From: Melampsora larici-populina 98AG31
Taxonomy: Eukaryota; Basidiomycota; Pucciniomycetes; Pucciniales; Melampsoraceae
Direction of reading: 5' to 3'
Assembly (NCBI RefSeq): GCF_000204055.1
Contig: NW_006768770.1
Location: forward strand, 1,984,150-2,048,149
Length of the DNA stretch: 64,000 nt
Part shown: positions 1-12,196 of the stretch, in pieces
Numbering within the stretch: the stretch's first letter is position 1
Layout of the letters: every line of letters starts with the position of its first letter
Made by a program: the position numbers and the translations under genes
Notes under the pieces: model-generated
Told to the model about the DNA's origin: nothing
The model's database searches: none
The model's input: only the letters and a program-made list of their open reading frames with translations

Positions 1-700
1 CAATCAATTAATCAATTAACAATTTTCAAAGAATTGAAATAACAAATTAGTCATCAAACAATTATAAATTATTAGTCATCAGAAACCTAGATAATTAAAA
101 TCACTAAAGACATCTAACAAATGAATTGGTAATCAACTATCCAAACTATAAAAACATACCATGGTGCAATCAATCAAAGTCTATTAGTCATCAAATTGAA
201 ACTTACTCACATCTCACAGTTACTAATGACTAGAAACCAAATCAATTGAGAAATCAAATGATCAATCTTTAAAAGTTCTCATCACTACATATTCAATTAC
301 AAATGATGAACTCACACAGTAACAAAATCATCAATGAACTACATATCAAATTGTGTAATTACATATCAAATTGAGTTATTACACATCAATCTCAAATTAC
401 ATATCAAGTGTACAATCAATTCATACCATCATATGTCAAATTATCAATTGTCCGATGACTTCAATTAACTAGTTACTAAATATCTAAATTACACATGATC
501 AATTGAAGAATTCAAACAATATCAAATTACTAATGTACATTAACTAATGATCAAATATTCAATTCATTACAAATAACAAACAGTATCAAATGACTAATTG
601 AAACCATTCAAATCAAATATCTCAATATCAAAACCATTAAACAACAATTGAAATATCAAAGATGTGAGAAGGGAGGAGTATGAAAATCTACATGTGTGGG
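1..700. repeat. AT-rich low-complexity tract
   Basis: The stretch is built of short variations on ATCAAT, CAATTG and TCAAAT in no fixed period. It has no long open frame on either strand. I see nothing coding in it. A similar ATCA-rich texture recurs near 57.1-57.5 kb inside the hAT element. Confidence 0.7.
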
Positions 701-2040
701 AAGTTATGTAAAAGATGGATGTGTGATTTTTTTCTCTTAGTTTCTTTGTTTCTGTTTTCTTTTTTTACTCAATCTCAGTTTCAATTCAGTTATGTAATTG
801 GTACAATCAGGGTGGAGGCTTAGTTTTTTTTTCTCTTTCACTCAATCTCTCTCAATTCAATTATTTATTTGGTTCAGCAAGGAGGATTACATATTTCATA
901 TGTACAAAGTTTATCTATGTTGGTGGGAAATGGTCTTGGCAGAGTTTGGAAGTTGTATGTGTACATATTTGTGGCCTGTGTTTGTTCTCTCATATCTTTT
1001 TTTATTATCTCAATTTCTCTTTATTCAATTGTGTCTGGCTGTGTGTATATAAGGCAGCGGGTTGACAGGGAGGATTTGAAAGTTATCCAGAAATTTATGC
1101 AGGAAAGTTCCTATTAGTTTATAGCTCATTGACAGTACCAACTGGCCTATACTCTCTTTTTATTTCTGTGATCACTTTTTGCCCCTTATATTGAGTTGAT
1201 ATAAGGAGACTTTTTCTTTGCTCTCTACATGAGTCTAATATTCTATATTTTCACCCTCTGATTGAAAGTGTGTGGTATATCCTTTGGTCTAGATAATTCA
1301 TTGAGTTCTATTATTATATCATATGCTTAGTTTGCTTCATTGAACACTCCATCTAGAATTCTAACATATTAACCTAGGTTTTGAAAGGCTTAGAAAAGTA
1401 TAAGGCTACAGCACATTGGCCAATAAGTTGTTGGACGTTTACTTTGTGGATGGCAGTTAGCTTATAGCTTTGTCAGGTTTTATCTTTCATTAGTCTAGTT
1501 CTTAGTAGAGGGTAGTCTGTCTGTTGATTTGGTTGCCAGTTGTATTCAAGGGGGTAGTCTGGGGTAGTTCCTTTAGGATTAGTCTTTTCACTGAGTTATA
1601 TTTAAACTTTACTTTGCTTTGGGGAATTATAGTCTGAAGTAGTAATTGTAGTGTAGTCTTTTTTTTCATCTGTGTTCAGTACACACTATTTTATTTACAA
1701 GTCTTCTTCATTTAAGCACCTTACCATCCCTTTATCCCTTATTTAAATCTCAATAAACTCTATACTCATCTTTTACCCTTTTCTCATTTCTGTAGTACTC
1801 CTCAAAGTATTATATTCCTCTCTTTCTTCTGGTCTTTTGGCTCTTTTAAAGGCTCAGTAATATTTAGAGTAGGCTAGTTAACTCTATCCAAGGTTTATTT
1901 GCACACCTCATATACTTCTTTGTGTGTGTGTGGTGGTTGTCTTTAATTCTTTGGCTCCCTACTCAGTTACAGCTTGCTAAACTCATCTTTTCAGCAAGGG
2001 TCCCTACAACGCGCCCGGGCACGTGCCCGGATTCTACTTT
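701..2040. other. Non-coding, with degenerate pyrimidine-rich repeats
   Basis: Between about 720 and 1090 there are three loosely similar T/C-rich blocks, each a run of T and C, then CTCAATCTC or similar, an AATTCAATT-like stretch and a purine patch (GGGTGGAGG, AAGGAGG, CAGGGAGG). They look like decayed tandem copies. Short frames there encode only Phe/Ser/Leu-rich peptides. The rest, to 2040, shows no gene. A perfect 16-bp palindrome, CCGGGCACGTGCCCGG, lies at 2015-2030. Confidence 0.45.
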
Positions 2041-2047
2041 GTATCCC

Positions 2048-2586
2048 CTAAATGACATCCATTACTGTATCCTTGTCCAAGATCAGTTGAGCTTTGAATC
2101 TTTTACAAAAGTCCCAGCGGTGGATGAATTCTTGTTGGTGAACCCTGAAGTTGACTTTCTGCGGAAAAAATTCATACTTTTCAACCCCGTTCTCATCTTC
2201 ATTGGGCATCAGGATCAAAGCATAACCATTCCCAGGTTTCTTTTTTTCACAATTCTTTGCTGAATGAACTTGAGAAACCCTCCAGCCTATGGACAAAGGT
2301 GGTTCAAGATCACTGACATCCAAATCATCTGTGGAGCTCAACACACATCAGATTGGAAAATTTTCTTTGAAAGCCGTATTGAATACTTACCAATTCAAAA
2401 TTCACGCTCCAGCGTCTTGTTCTCGAGTTTTTTAATTGGACAGCCTTTTAGGTTGACCTCTAAGAAAGGAAGTTTCCATGTTGAAACTATCTGGGCTTGG
2501 TACATTATATATTTATACGGGTCAGATTTTACACAAAAAGGGAAATGATTGGGGAATAGAGGACTTACACGCATCAGCTTGCACAT
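2048..2586 (-). CDS. Small two-exon hypothetical gene
   Basis: I do not recognise this protein. A 98-residue minus-strand frame (2344 down to 2048) is preceded by another open stretch (2586-2395). The boundary shows a good donor (GTAAGT near 2385) and a possible acceptor just before 2335, so a two-exon gene is plausible. The predicted peptide is charged, with no membrane segment, signal peptide or cysteine motif. It could be a fragment of a larger decayed gene; a chance frame is not excluded. It lies upstream of, and divergent from, the alpha-kinase-like pseudogene. Confidence 0.25.
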
Positions 2587-2599
2587 CTATGTCTGCCAT

Positions 2600-3085
2600 A
2601 GAGTAATATAAACTTTGATGAAAATATTCAAAAAGTGATGTATCTGTCTTCAGGAATGTACATAGCAAAGTGGATATAAAAGAATGTCAAATGTATAAGA
2701 GTTTTTTTCCCACCTGATACTGTTGACCCACAGTCTCCTTCTGCTGGACCCTGCTTTCACCAAAAGTTATCAGAATTAATGCAGACAGTCAAAACCTTGG
2801 ACACATGTCACGGTGAGAGCAAGAAAAAAAAACCTGTGAGAGCACATAATATCCTTGAAACCATTGTTCCGTCTATGGAATCCTTGTATACAGGCATACA
2901 AGTATGTGTGTTGAAAAAAATTGGAGAACAATTTTTCAGAGGATCAATTTGTCACAGAAACTTTTTTGCTTGTGCAATCTTGATTACACAACTAATTTTG
3001 TCTGTTTCTCTCTTCATCTCAAGGTACATTATGAGCTCATCCACTCCTTATATTGCAAACACTTGAGACCCACCCCCACCCGGAA
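2600..3085. other. Non-coding spacer
   Basis: I see only short frames, poly-A and poly-T runs and no recognisable motif. It may hold the promoter of the pseudogene that follows. Confidence 0.4.
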
Positions 3086-3089
3086 AGAT

Positions 3090-5660
3090 TGATTGTACAT
3101 CCTACAGTCAATTAGTACCTCATCTACGTACCACGGTCTTCAGCTTCTGCATTGCAAAACAACAAAATGCTGGACACCAGCTGGTCCATTGCAACTTTTG
3201 TTCAATTGGATACCCCCAACTAACCAGCAAACCTCCCATTTGTGGTGTATGTCTTTCCAAGGGTCTCACAAGCTCCCCCGTGGAACCCCCCTGACAAAAT
3301 GCAGGAGATTCATCACTCCCAGGATCCATCCTTGGATCTAGACGACCTTGAGCAGCAGAGACCTATCTGGAACCCCCACGAATGAACCCTACCCCATCAA
3401 ACTCTTTCCATTTGTCAAACTTGGGTACTTTCAACACCCAACAGGCCAATCTTGCTAGCAAAGAGGAATTCAATGTATGGGGCTGGAAGAGACAAATGGA
3501 AAGTGCAGAATCAAAGAAAGGTGGTGCCGCCAACACTTTGAAGGGTGGATGTGCTTGAATGCCACTTACAGGAACCTTAGGTCCAGCATCTTGTGCTGTG
3601 AATATTACCGCTCAACCCATCATTGCCGGAACACCAAAAACATTTACCTCTGATCACGGTGCAAAAACATTCTCCAGCTTTATCAACACTCAGGCACCTG
3701 ATTGGCCAGTCGCTTTTACAAGAGATGCGTGGAACGACATCATTTTGTTCTGCAACAACAATTTGAAGTTCACCTTCGAAAACCAGTGTTCAATGTATCA
3801 CATCTTCCCTCTGCCGATAATTTTTTTGGATCAGTACATATCTCTGGGGGTAGGAAAAGACCACATGTCATATGATCAGATCCGTATTCATGTGGACGCA
3901 AAGGCCAACAAAAAGGCTCAACAGGGCCCTTTGGCAAAAATCAACATCACCTTGATTTTCACCCCAGGGGTGTACTTGCAGACTGTTTCTCAAGACAAAT
4001 ATGACCAGTTGATCACCATTTCCATGGGTCTTACTCTGAAGGAGTACCTACACAATCAGCCTGAAGTTAAAGATAGCTCAAACAAATCTCATCAGACTTC
4101 TCAGAAAAAGAGGCCTTCCAACTCAACCTCCGCTGGCAGTGAGGGCTCAAGTAAGTTTTGAACATTATGTATATTATAGCGTCCTTCAAACTAAATATTC
4201 CACAATCTACAAAGGTGGCCACTACGACAAAGACAAATTCAAGACTGCTCTCCGCCAATCACTTGACGACACTACGGTCCTATCAGCATCCTCTTCAAAG
4301 AAGCAATAGCCCTCCTGTGTGGTGGTTTGATCCAGCCAACAAAAACCTCCCACTTTTTGGAGCCAACACTAGAACGTCTGTAACTCTAGAATTGGACAGT
4401 GTTACTATGAGCCACTGCAATGTTGGCAACATCAACATGCTCTCTGGCGTCTTAGGCTGTGGTATGCTTCAATATACTGAAGTATTTGATGATTGCATTG
4501 GTTGACGTATGCAATTTACTACAGACGTTGAATTTTCCAACAAAAACCTTCTGGACCTCTGATTTTTTGGAGAAGTTGCGGTTCCCATCTCGGCTGCCTG
4601 GGCCAATTCCACCCGTGCTCCCATTTGGAAAAATGTTATTCTCCTTGCTATACATGTTGAACCGGTAGCTAATGGTCTTGAGATACGTGATCTCGAAGAG
4701 ACATTAAGCTTGCCAAGTGACCCGTTGTTCAAGACAATTCGACAGGCAGACATATCCGTCAGGCCATGGCGGGTAAGCTGTCACGTGGATTTGAGTGACC
4801 CACACCCATCAAGTGTGTCCAAAGAACAATTCGGCGGACAAATACTTTTTGATGGTTCCTTGTTAAATGTCTTGGCAAGAAAGCACATGGAGGAGAACTC
4901 ACTGTTGAACTACCTAGAGGAGCTGCAGACAAACTGTCAAGCACGGAAATTACTATATGATTTCCAAGAATTCGTGGCTGGTCATTCTGGGACAAATCCT
5001 TTGTTGGCAGCCCTTGTCAAAAATTTGGAGGTGCATGTGCTTTTCTATGGCTTCATGTTTATAACATTGTAGATATCTCATGTTTCGGAGCCTTCTAGGT
5101 TGTCCGCCCATTTATAATATCCAAGAAGTTGTGGACATCACCGAATCGTAATGACCTATGGGCAGTTGAGACATACCAGACGGTTTCACCCAAAAAATGT
5201 GTTAGCCAGGATTCGAGAGTCACCTTGGAAGAGAGTGATTTACTCTTCCAGGCCCTTCAGTCATGGTTTCACTTGACATTCAATCTGTACAAAGGTGAGG
5301 CGTTCTTGGCTGAAATCTCTGCCAAAGGACATGTACTGTCTCATTTCCAAATGGTCAATCACAAGTACGTTAATCCTCAAATTACATTGTATCAATGATT
5401 TTTTCTGACTAATTGATTGGGACGTTTGGCCTGCAGAGCGTGGTGGTCAGCTGAGAATTCAAGGGAAAAAAGCATTTTGTGTTTTTGGAACTCACATAAA
5501 TGCTTGCCATCATGCCTGGACTTAGGTTTTGTGCCAGTTGAGCAAGATGGCTACAGACCCAGGCGGGAAGCAACAGGTTTGCAAAGTTTGGAAACAACCC
5601 CCATGAAAACTACAGATGCAGTGCACAGTCCTGAAGGTGATGGTTTGGATTGGGTAAATG
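3090..5660 (+). pseudogene. Alpha-kinase-like gene, decayed
   Basis: Reading the plus strand in pieces gives a protein with an N-terminal Cys4 zinc site (cysteines at 3190, 3199, 3241 and 3250, spaced C-x2-C ... C-x2-C), then a long body (3559-4161, 200 residues) ending in a Ser-rich linker, then pieces at 4710-5072 and 5129-5398. The end, near 5490-5540, reads S-H-K-C-L-P-S-C-L-D-L, matching the H-x-C-x3-C-x2-L zinc signature that closes alpha-kinase domains. Fungal alpha-kinases, which are expanded in rusts, often pair an N-terminal zinc motif with this C-terminal one; that is family knowledge. Pieces are in different frames, with a TGA at about 3556 and later stops, so it is not intact unless several introns explain the shifts. 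The N-lobe lysine and the glycine loop were not located with confidence. Confidence 0.42.
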
Positions 5661-5699
5661 TATGTTCCACCCGGAAGAGCAGTGCTTTTATCACTTAAA

Positions 5700-7000
5700 C
5701 CATTTGTTTATAAATTAACTGCCCAAACCACATGAGTTACATTATGGTTTCAATTGTTTTGAACTAGCTAACCCACAAAGATTCCAATACCGTTTGATTG
5801 TAGATCAGTTCCTTTATGAGCAGATGCTTAAATTTCATGAAGGTTGTTTGTCCTTTTGATAATATGATATCTTTTGATTTTTCTTTGCTTGACCCCAGAC
5901 GGACAAGTGGTATTTGGTGATGAGTGGCACCCGGATTGTTGATCAGAGATACAATGACAGATATACTCAATGCCTCCGCACCATGGTCAAGTGACGACAA
6001 GCAGATACATTGAGTATTGGCACACTACCATTTTAAAAATACACAGCCTCTGTATATGAACATTCAAAGCAAGTCCATTGGTCAGTGTGCAGCACAAGAG
6101 ATTGAAACTGACTTAAAGAGTTGCATAAACATTGAGTGAGTGGTCAGTTGCAGATTTGAGAGCTCCTCAAAGGAGTGATGATCATGCTGAATTCCTTCCT
6201 TGAATCCAGCTAGAATGACCACATCAATGTGAGACGTCAGACTGTTTTACAAAATATGGAAATTGTGTCTGGGCAGCAGCTTGAGCTGCGTTGACTAAAG
6301 AGGGAAAGAGTCCAAGTCTAGATGTCAGCCATGCATACACTCATCAAATTTTTAAAGTTGATGAATCACAAACACCAAAAAAGTTGACACTGAAAATCTA
6401 GAGCAACAATAAAAGTGAAAATGAGCAACACTTAAAGAGAGGGATGATGTAAAGGCAGAGGCTTTCAATTGATTACAGACTTTACTGAAGTCATCCTTAG
6501 TGCAATTTAAGGCCGCACAACAGGAACACCCGCCTCGGTATTTGATAATGGAAGATATAATATAATAATAATACATCTTGATATGTGTGTTCAGTTCTTC
6601 AACCAAAATGGGATTGAATTCAACTTACATCCAGTCACCAGTCCCATTTCAGAGTGAATTTTCTTATAAATTTCTCATTGATTTGTGATCAGTGACAATG
6701 GGACTAGGAATTGATCCTGTCCATGTGCCGACCCAGAAAGCTCCTGACGTGACAGGAGTTCACACTCGAGCAAAGCAGTGTCTAGGTTCCTGGCGTGTAA
6801 GACACAAGCCTGCTTACGACAGCTGTGCCCTGGATGAGGTCATCCCCAGGCTCTCAAAGAGTGATCACTGTCATCAAGCTCAGTTCCTCCCTGAACAGGA
6901 ATTGAATTCTTGTTCCATTTCCCTCCTGGTTGCCTGGCTCCCCTCCGTCTCTTCTTCACGTCTCAGAGCTCTTCCCACGGGTAAAAACCCAGTTTTTCAA
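5700..7000. other. Non-coding spacer
   Basis: There are only short frames (for example 6692-7009 plus) with no recognised motif and codon use not distinct from background. No RNA gene was found; a possible T-arm-like hairpin near 6890-6920 failed inspection. Confidence 0.4.
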
Positions 7001-7008
7001 ACTACATA

Positions 7009-7257
7009 ATGATTAGAGCAAGCAGAAGAAAAAAAGGTTTGAGCCCAGAACTTACTCCAATACTAACTTTGCCGCAATATGAAATCAAGACTGAAGAAGA
7101 AGAACAAGAAAGCCAAGATAGAAAGGATGCTGAAGAATTAAGAATCAATTCATTGAATGAAATCAGAAATAAGAAGAAGAATAGAAGTAAGTTAACAAAT
7201 ATGATCCAATTACAAGAATTAGAAGATGAGAATACAAATGAAGATTGTATTTGGTAA
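7009..7257 (+). CDS. Acidic Lys/Glu-rich ORF, possible 5' part of a DIRS gag
   Basis: This is an 82-residue frame rich in Glu, Lys, Arg and Asn, with a long E/Q-rich segment and a K/N-rich segment, likely helical and charged. It lies about 430 bp upstream of the DIRS gag relic on the same strand and may be its N-terminal exon. No domain is recognisable. It could equally be an unrelated small gene or a chance frame in purine-rich DNA. Confidence 0.25.
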   Translation: MIRASRRKKGLSPELTPILTLPQYEIKTEEEEQESQDRKDAEELRINSLNEIRNKKKNRSKLTNMIQLQELEDENTNEDCIW

Positions 7258-7679
7258 TGAAGATTCAGATGATTATGAAAAATCATCATCGTCAATAGAA
7301 GTCAAAGAACCAAAAAAAAGTCAGTTTTAATTGAAGGTTATGACTTCAATACAATTCTCTTCTCTCTCTAAGAAATACTCCTATTGTAATTCAACCCAAT
7401 TTCAAATTATCTTTTTCTCCCATCTTGATTTAGTCCAATTTCACATTATTTTTGTGATTTATTCCGAGATAATGAGCAACAAACGCATGATTCTCCCGCA
7501 ATTTTATTTGTGATTTATTCCAAATCATTCATCATTGACAAGAACCATCTGTGATTTATTCCGAGTTGTCATGAACATTAGAAATTCAGTCATAACAAAT
7601 TTTGTTATACATGTCCTGTCCCCTACTTATTGTTGAACAAGTTATTAATTGGAACTCATTAATTGTTTCTCATTTTGTT

Positions 7680-8700
7680 ATAGAGGTTTTGGTTGAAATT
7701 GCAAAGATGGCCTTAGCAATGGGCAACACAAAAATTGTAGAACAGTTCTTGAGATGATTAGATGGAGGATGCATAGAAGGAACTTCAAGCTCTTCAAAAA
7801 TGGATCCTTTGAAAAACTATGTAAGTGGTCAAGTGTTGAAATCAGGTTTGAGGGCATTCACAAAGTATTGGGATGATCACCTCAAGAAGTTAGATGTACA
7901 TCTAAATTTGACCATCTTTAATGACAAGTGGATCGAATTAGATCACATGGTAGATGGAATGAATACCTTGTCAAAGCAGAAAGATAAACCTACAGGACAA
8001 CCTGCAAAGAGTGAATGGTGGCTATCATTTGTCAATTAGACAAGAGCTAAAACTCTTATGTTGAAATACTTGAGGAACATGTACCAACACATACCTTTTG
8101 CAAATGAGTAAGCAATCAAAATTATGTGAAATCTTATAGACATAAACTCATACTGAGTATACTGTTATGAAACCGTTTAGAAAAATATTTCAAACATGTA
8201 GAACATCTGAGCTTAAGACATGGTTGGGTAACCACATTTAGATATGATATAATGGTGTGAACTGATGTTCTATGTAATCGTATTAACGGGGCACCAGGAG
8301 ACCCAAGTGTTGAAAGAGAAAATTTTCTAGAAGAAGCAAAAGCTAGGACAGCCTTGCTTCAAGATGCAAGGATAATCTTTTTAGACAATTGTATGTGAAT
8401 TTATATATGATCATAAGTGTCAATTAAGTTTAAATAGATTGTTAACTGGAAAAATTTGCTTTTTTGATTGGTTCTTGTTGCCCGTTCCATAGCGTACTCC
8501 AAAGGAAATGTTAAAAAGAAGTTTAGTCCAATTACAGGGAAAAGTTATCCGTCAGGTATGAATCACGCCACAGCAGATTTAGACAGTGTAGGTGACCAAG
8601 AAATGAATGATAATTTAAAACCTCCAGATTTCAATACATCAGAAACTTACAAAAGAAATGATACCTATCAGCAAAATAATACACTACAAAGAATATAATG
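7680..8700 (+). pseudogene. DIRS retrotransposon gag relic
   Basis: The plus strand encodes a Gag-like protein in pieces. Segments at 7800-8039, 8200-8400 and 8500-8698 contain DKWIELDHMVDG, a KSEWW block, a ...FRYDI... block and GAPGDP...EEAKAR. The same blocks, in the same order, occur on the minus strand at 28.43-29.22 kb, which shows that this is a repeat family and not a unique gene. The C-terminal part is Asn/Lys-rich, as expected for a nucleic-acid-binding tail. There are stops at about 7757 and 8038 and apparent short introns. No RT or recombinase follows on this strand, so the copy is a fragment. Assignment to DIRS rests on the neighbouring family members next to DIRS pol genes. Confidence 0.55.
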
Positions 8701-8919
8701 TTTTCTGGGCAGAAAACGCAAATATTGATATACAGAAATATTGGGCGGTCAGGAGAAGGGCAAGAAATACAAAAAAATATGGATATTGTTCCTGGTGTTG
8801 AGAGCTTCAAGCTAAGTATTTTTGTGTATTTTTAGAGGGCATATTGTTGAATGTACTAACAAAAAACCCCATATTCATCAGATATACACCTGTAACAGAT
8901 GCTGAAATTCAGTTCCTCA

Positions 8920-9256
8920 GATTGGAGAGGACAATTTGAATTCTACAAATGCTCATAAAATTTGCAATTCTTGGTCAAGAGACTGGCTTTTAGGCTCATT
9001 AGAAAGCCACAGTCTCTCTCTAAATGTCTCAATAATGATTCCAGGCTTCATTCTCTCTCACAAGGCAGCTATAGTCACTTTGAAAGATCTTCTTCAAAGC
9101 CACATAGATTCTTTGCAAAGCTGGACACAGCCCCATCACCTCAATAAAATATCTGGAGACAGAGTTCAGCTTTCTAATGAACCAATAATCAAGTGTTTTC
9201 CATGCCAGTTGCAAAAGTTATGAGCATTTGTAGATTTCAAATTGTCCTCTCCAATC
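8920..9256. mobile_element. 337-bp foldback MITE
   Basis: The ends are inverted repeats that start GATTGGAGAGGACAATTTGA and continue imperfectly for over 100 bp (including ATCTACAAATGCTCATAA and TCATTAGAAAGC), so most of the element folds on itself. TCA flanks both sides (8917-8919 and 9257-9259), a possible 3-bp target duplication, though the boundary could shift by a base. Frames inside are by-products of the palindrome. Confidence 0.7.
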
Positions 9257-9259
9257 TCA

Positions 9260-10190
9260 TCGCTCTATTTTCAAATTGGACCCTAGTACCATACCTTCCC
9301 AACATTGGTGTTTCTTGACTGAGCTGAAGGTAGAAAGCACACACAATTTTCACCAATTCAAGCAAAGAGATGAGATATGGAAATCCTCTTGATTTCCTTG
9401 AAGCTTCAAATTAGATGATGGCCTTGTAGAGGGGTCTTATAATTTTGTTAGTAGCTGCAGCACAAGCCATCAGGGTTTGCGCTATAACCTCATACAATGG
9501 ACTTGTTAAAGATAGTAGGTACTATTCTATCCTGGTAATAGTGCCCAAGCTAGGATTTATCCGTTATCTCCGTTATCATCTTTAGTCTTTACTTGTCACT
9601 ATTCAACCTTCTTGTTCAAAGTTATCTTCTTTTCACATTCACGCTTTTAGAAAAGGCTTAGTAGAAGTACAATTGGAACTTTCAGCCTTGTCACATTACA
9701 TTGCTCCGCGTACACAACATTGCCCGTTACCTTTGCAATCTGCTCTTCACACCTTAAAAAACCTGAACTTAACATCATCAGAAGATCTTCTAGAAGATCT
9801 TACCTTTGTCATTTTCTCTTACTTGTCCTAAATCTCCCCTTGGTTATTCCATACCCTGAGTACTTAATGTGCGTAGTTTTGTCCTGGTTACACTGGGAGC
9901 CTTGATAAAGACTGATCTGACTAACCTCTGATTTGTCTCATTTTGGTGTTCTTAATTTTGTCAACTTAAATTTTCTAGTTGATTGTCAAATGTCTCAAAA
10001 GTCCCTCAAAAATAATCAAGATAGGAAATTGGAAGTAGTACTTAGTTATAAGAATACCCCCTTAAAATCAAAACAATGGTAATTCAATCATCTTTCTAGA
10101 GTTTTTATGAAAAGAGAAATATTTGAGAAAGTATAGGGAAGAATTTTGAAAAGCTTACAAGTTGTTTTCTTTATCATTTGAAAAATTAGT
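9260..10190. other. Non-coding spacer
   Basis: No gene is visible. A perfect 20-bp palindrome, AAGATCTTCTAGAAGATCTT, lies at 9782-9801. Confidence 0.4.
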
Positions 10191-10194
10191 CATA

Positions 10195-10497
10195 ATGTCA
10201 CCAGGATCAGACTCCAGACATATTAAAGTCCTGATATCCTTGAATGAGGACGAAGCCACTTGACTGCTTCAAGAATTACTGGCCCCAGAAAATAGGGAGC
10301 CAGCTCTAGCAGGATTACAGTGGACTACTTCACAAACTGTAGGATTCACCCCGGATCAGACGGTTTATTATAACACACTGAAAAAGAACAAGGATAAAGC
10401 CCTTTTTCCATTACATCTGTTGGTGCAAAAGTTGTTAGGTGTTAATGAACAAGGACTTACCCCTGCAGACCTCGCCACACCCAAATCCTTCTATTGA
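10195..10497 (+). pseudogene. Short unknown ORF with an in-frame TGA
   Basis: An ATG at 10195 opens a frame that would run 100 codons to a TGA at 10495-10497 but for one TGA 23 codons in. The reading has normal amino-acid balance (for example LLAPENREPALAG and GFTPDQTVYYNTL), unlike surrounding junk, and the region is more GC-rich than its neighbours. I do not recognise the protein. It may be the N-terminal part of a retrotransposon gag or a decayed host exon. No partner gene lies immediately downstream. Confidence 0.3.
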
Positions 10498-10499
10498 TC

Positions 10500-11010
10500 C
10501 AGTCACTTGTCCTCCTGAAGTATCCAACTTCATGCCAGACACCCCTTTGTGATGAGATCTACCTACAAAATGAAATTCATCACTTATGCTTCAAATAAAG
10601 ACCTGGTTTCCAACAAGTCTGGCTCGCAGCGCAGAGGTTAGCGCGCAGCGCAGCGTGGCGCTGGGTGCGGCACAGTCGCATAACTACCTGGATAGTTGAA
10701 ATCAATCAAGCTACACATTTTGCTAGCAATTGGGGCTGGACTCTCTTGAAACTACGCTTCCCACTACCATATTGGATATCTGGGTCAGCCACCATACCCA
10801 CATAACACTTCCATGCATACAAGCCATCACCACTTCAACGCCCACTATCTAACACCTATCCCTCAAGATATTGCTTCATTTGACCACATAGGTTGAGTCT
10901 TTTATTGGGCAGGTTGTTATATTCTCAATCATATGTACAAACAGATCATCATGATCATTCATTAGATGAAATCAAATTGGATGCATCTACTCATTGACCA
11001 AACCAACTTA
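10500..11010. other. Spacer with a GC-rich GCGC patch
   Basis: 10620-10680 holds a run of GCGCAGCGC-type repeats, strikingly GC-rich for this window. The remainder looks non-coding; the last 100 bp may include an exon of the Kelch gene that follows the MITE. Confidence 0.35.
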
Positions 11011-11018
11011 TTCATTTA

Positions 11019-12188
11019 GGCCATTGCTATTTGCAGCCCACAAGAAAACCATGTAGGCGCTGGCCAAATTACGCCTGCATGGGTGTTTCCCCCGAAGAAG
11101 CGCCTACATTTATGATGTAGGCGCTGGAAACCATCCAAAATGACGCCTACATGTCAAAAAAACCATGTAGGCGTCATTTGGTTACGCCTACATTCAAAAA
11201 ATGAAATGTAGGCGTAATTTTCAAGCACCTACATATCTCGTTTGAAATGTAGGCGCTATTTTTGAGCGCCTACATTCAATTTTCAGCTCAAATAAGCGCC
11301 TACATGCAGTCCTGCATATGTAGGCGCTACAAATCCGGCAACTACAACTCCAGCCTGGTCTGAAGGGTAATGAAGAACAATTTTCATGTCAAAATGAGAG
11401 TTTTGGAAGATGGAAAAAGCAGTTTGGACTCAAAATGAGTGTATCGGAAGACGGATAAAGCAGTTTGGAGTTGAAATCAGTGTATTGGAAGACGGAAAAG
11501 TAACTCCGGAGTCAAAATGAGTGTATCAGAAGATGGAAAAAGTAGTAAATTATTTCAACTCTGAACTCAGTTTGGAGTCAAAATGAGTGTATCAGAAGCG
11601 GAAAAAGAAGTAGATTATTTCAACTCTGAACTGCTATTTACGTCTTCTGATACACTCACTCCAGAGTTGAAAAGAGCATATTCATCTTCCAATATGCTTA
11701 ACTGCTTTTCCCGTCTTCCAAAACACCCATTTAAACTCCAAGCTGCTTTTTCCATCTTCCAATACACTCATTTCAACTCCGAACTGCTTTTTCCGTCTTC
11801 CAATACTCTCATTTTAACTTGAAATTTCTTCTTCATTAGCCGTCAGACCAGTCTGGAGTTGTAGGTGTTGGATTTGGAGCGCCTACATATGCAAGACTGC
11901 ATGTAGGCGCTTATTTGAGCTGAAAATTGAATGTAGGCGCTCAAAAATAGTGCCTACATTTTAAATGAGATATGTAGGTGCTTGAAAATTACGCCTACAT
12001 TCTGAAATTTTGAATGTAGGCGTAACCAAATGACGCCTACATGGGTTGTTTATCATGTAGGCGTCATTTTAGATGGTTTTCAGCGCCTACATCATAAATG
12101 TAGGCACTTTTTTGTGGGAAACACCCATGTAGGTGCTGTTTTGGCAGCCCCTACATGGTTCTCTCGTGGGCTGCAAATAGCAATGGCC
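11019..12188. mobile_element. hAT-type MITE built of TGTAGGCGY hairpins, copy 1
   Basis: The ends are perfect inverted repeats beginning GGCCATTGCTATTTGCAGCC. The flanks carry an 8-bp target duplication with one mismatch (TTCATTTA at 11011-11018, TTCATTCA at 12189-12196), the length used by hAT transposases. Both arms consist of the 9-bp word TGTAGGCGC or TGTAGGCGT and its complement in alternation, spaced 10-30 bp, so each pair can form a small hairpin inside the large one. The core (11350-11840) is a second inverted repeat made of about 45-bp units containing GGAAGACGGAAAAAGCAGTT. No transposase is encoded. A second member lies at 34748-35541. Confidence 0.88.
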
Positions 12189-12196
12189 TTCATTCA

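Noticed and set aside
1..700. Possible centromeric or origin sequence because of AT richness
   Set aside because: No repeat period or known motif; AT richness alone is not evidence.
6692..6930. Possible tRNA or tRNA-derived SINE
   Set aside because: A T-arm-like hairpin near 6890-6920 has a mismatched stem and a loop of wrong size; no A box or acceptor stem was found.
11070..12170. CRISPR-like array from regularly repeated TGTAGGCGC words
   Set aside because: Repeats are 9 bp, alternate in orientation and lie within terminal inverted repeats with target duplications; this is a MITE in a eukaryotic genome.
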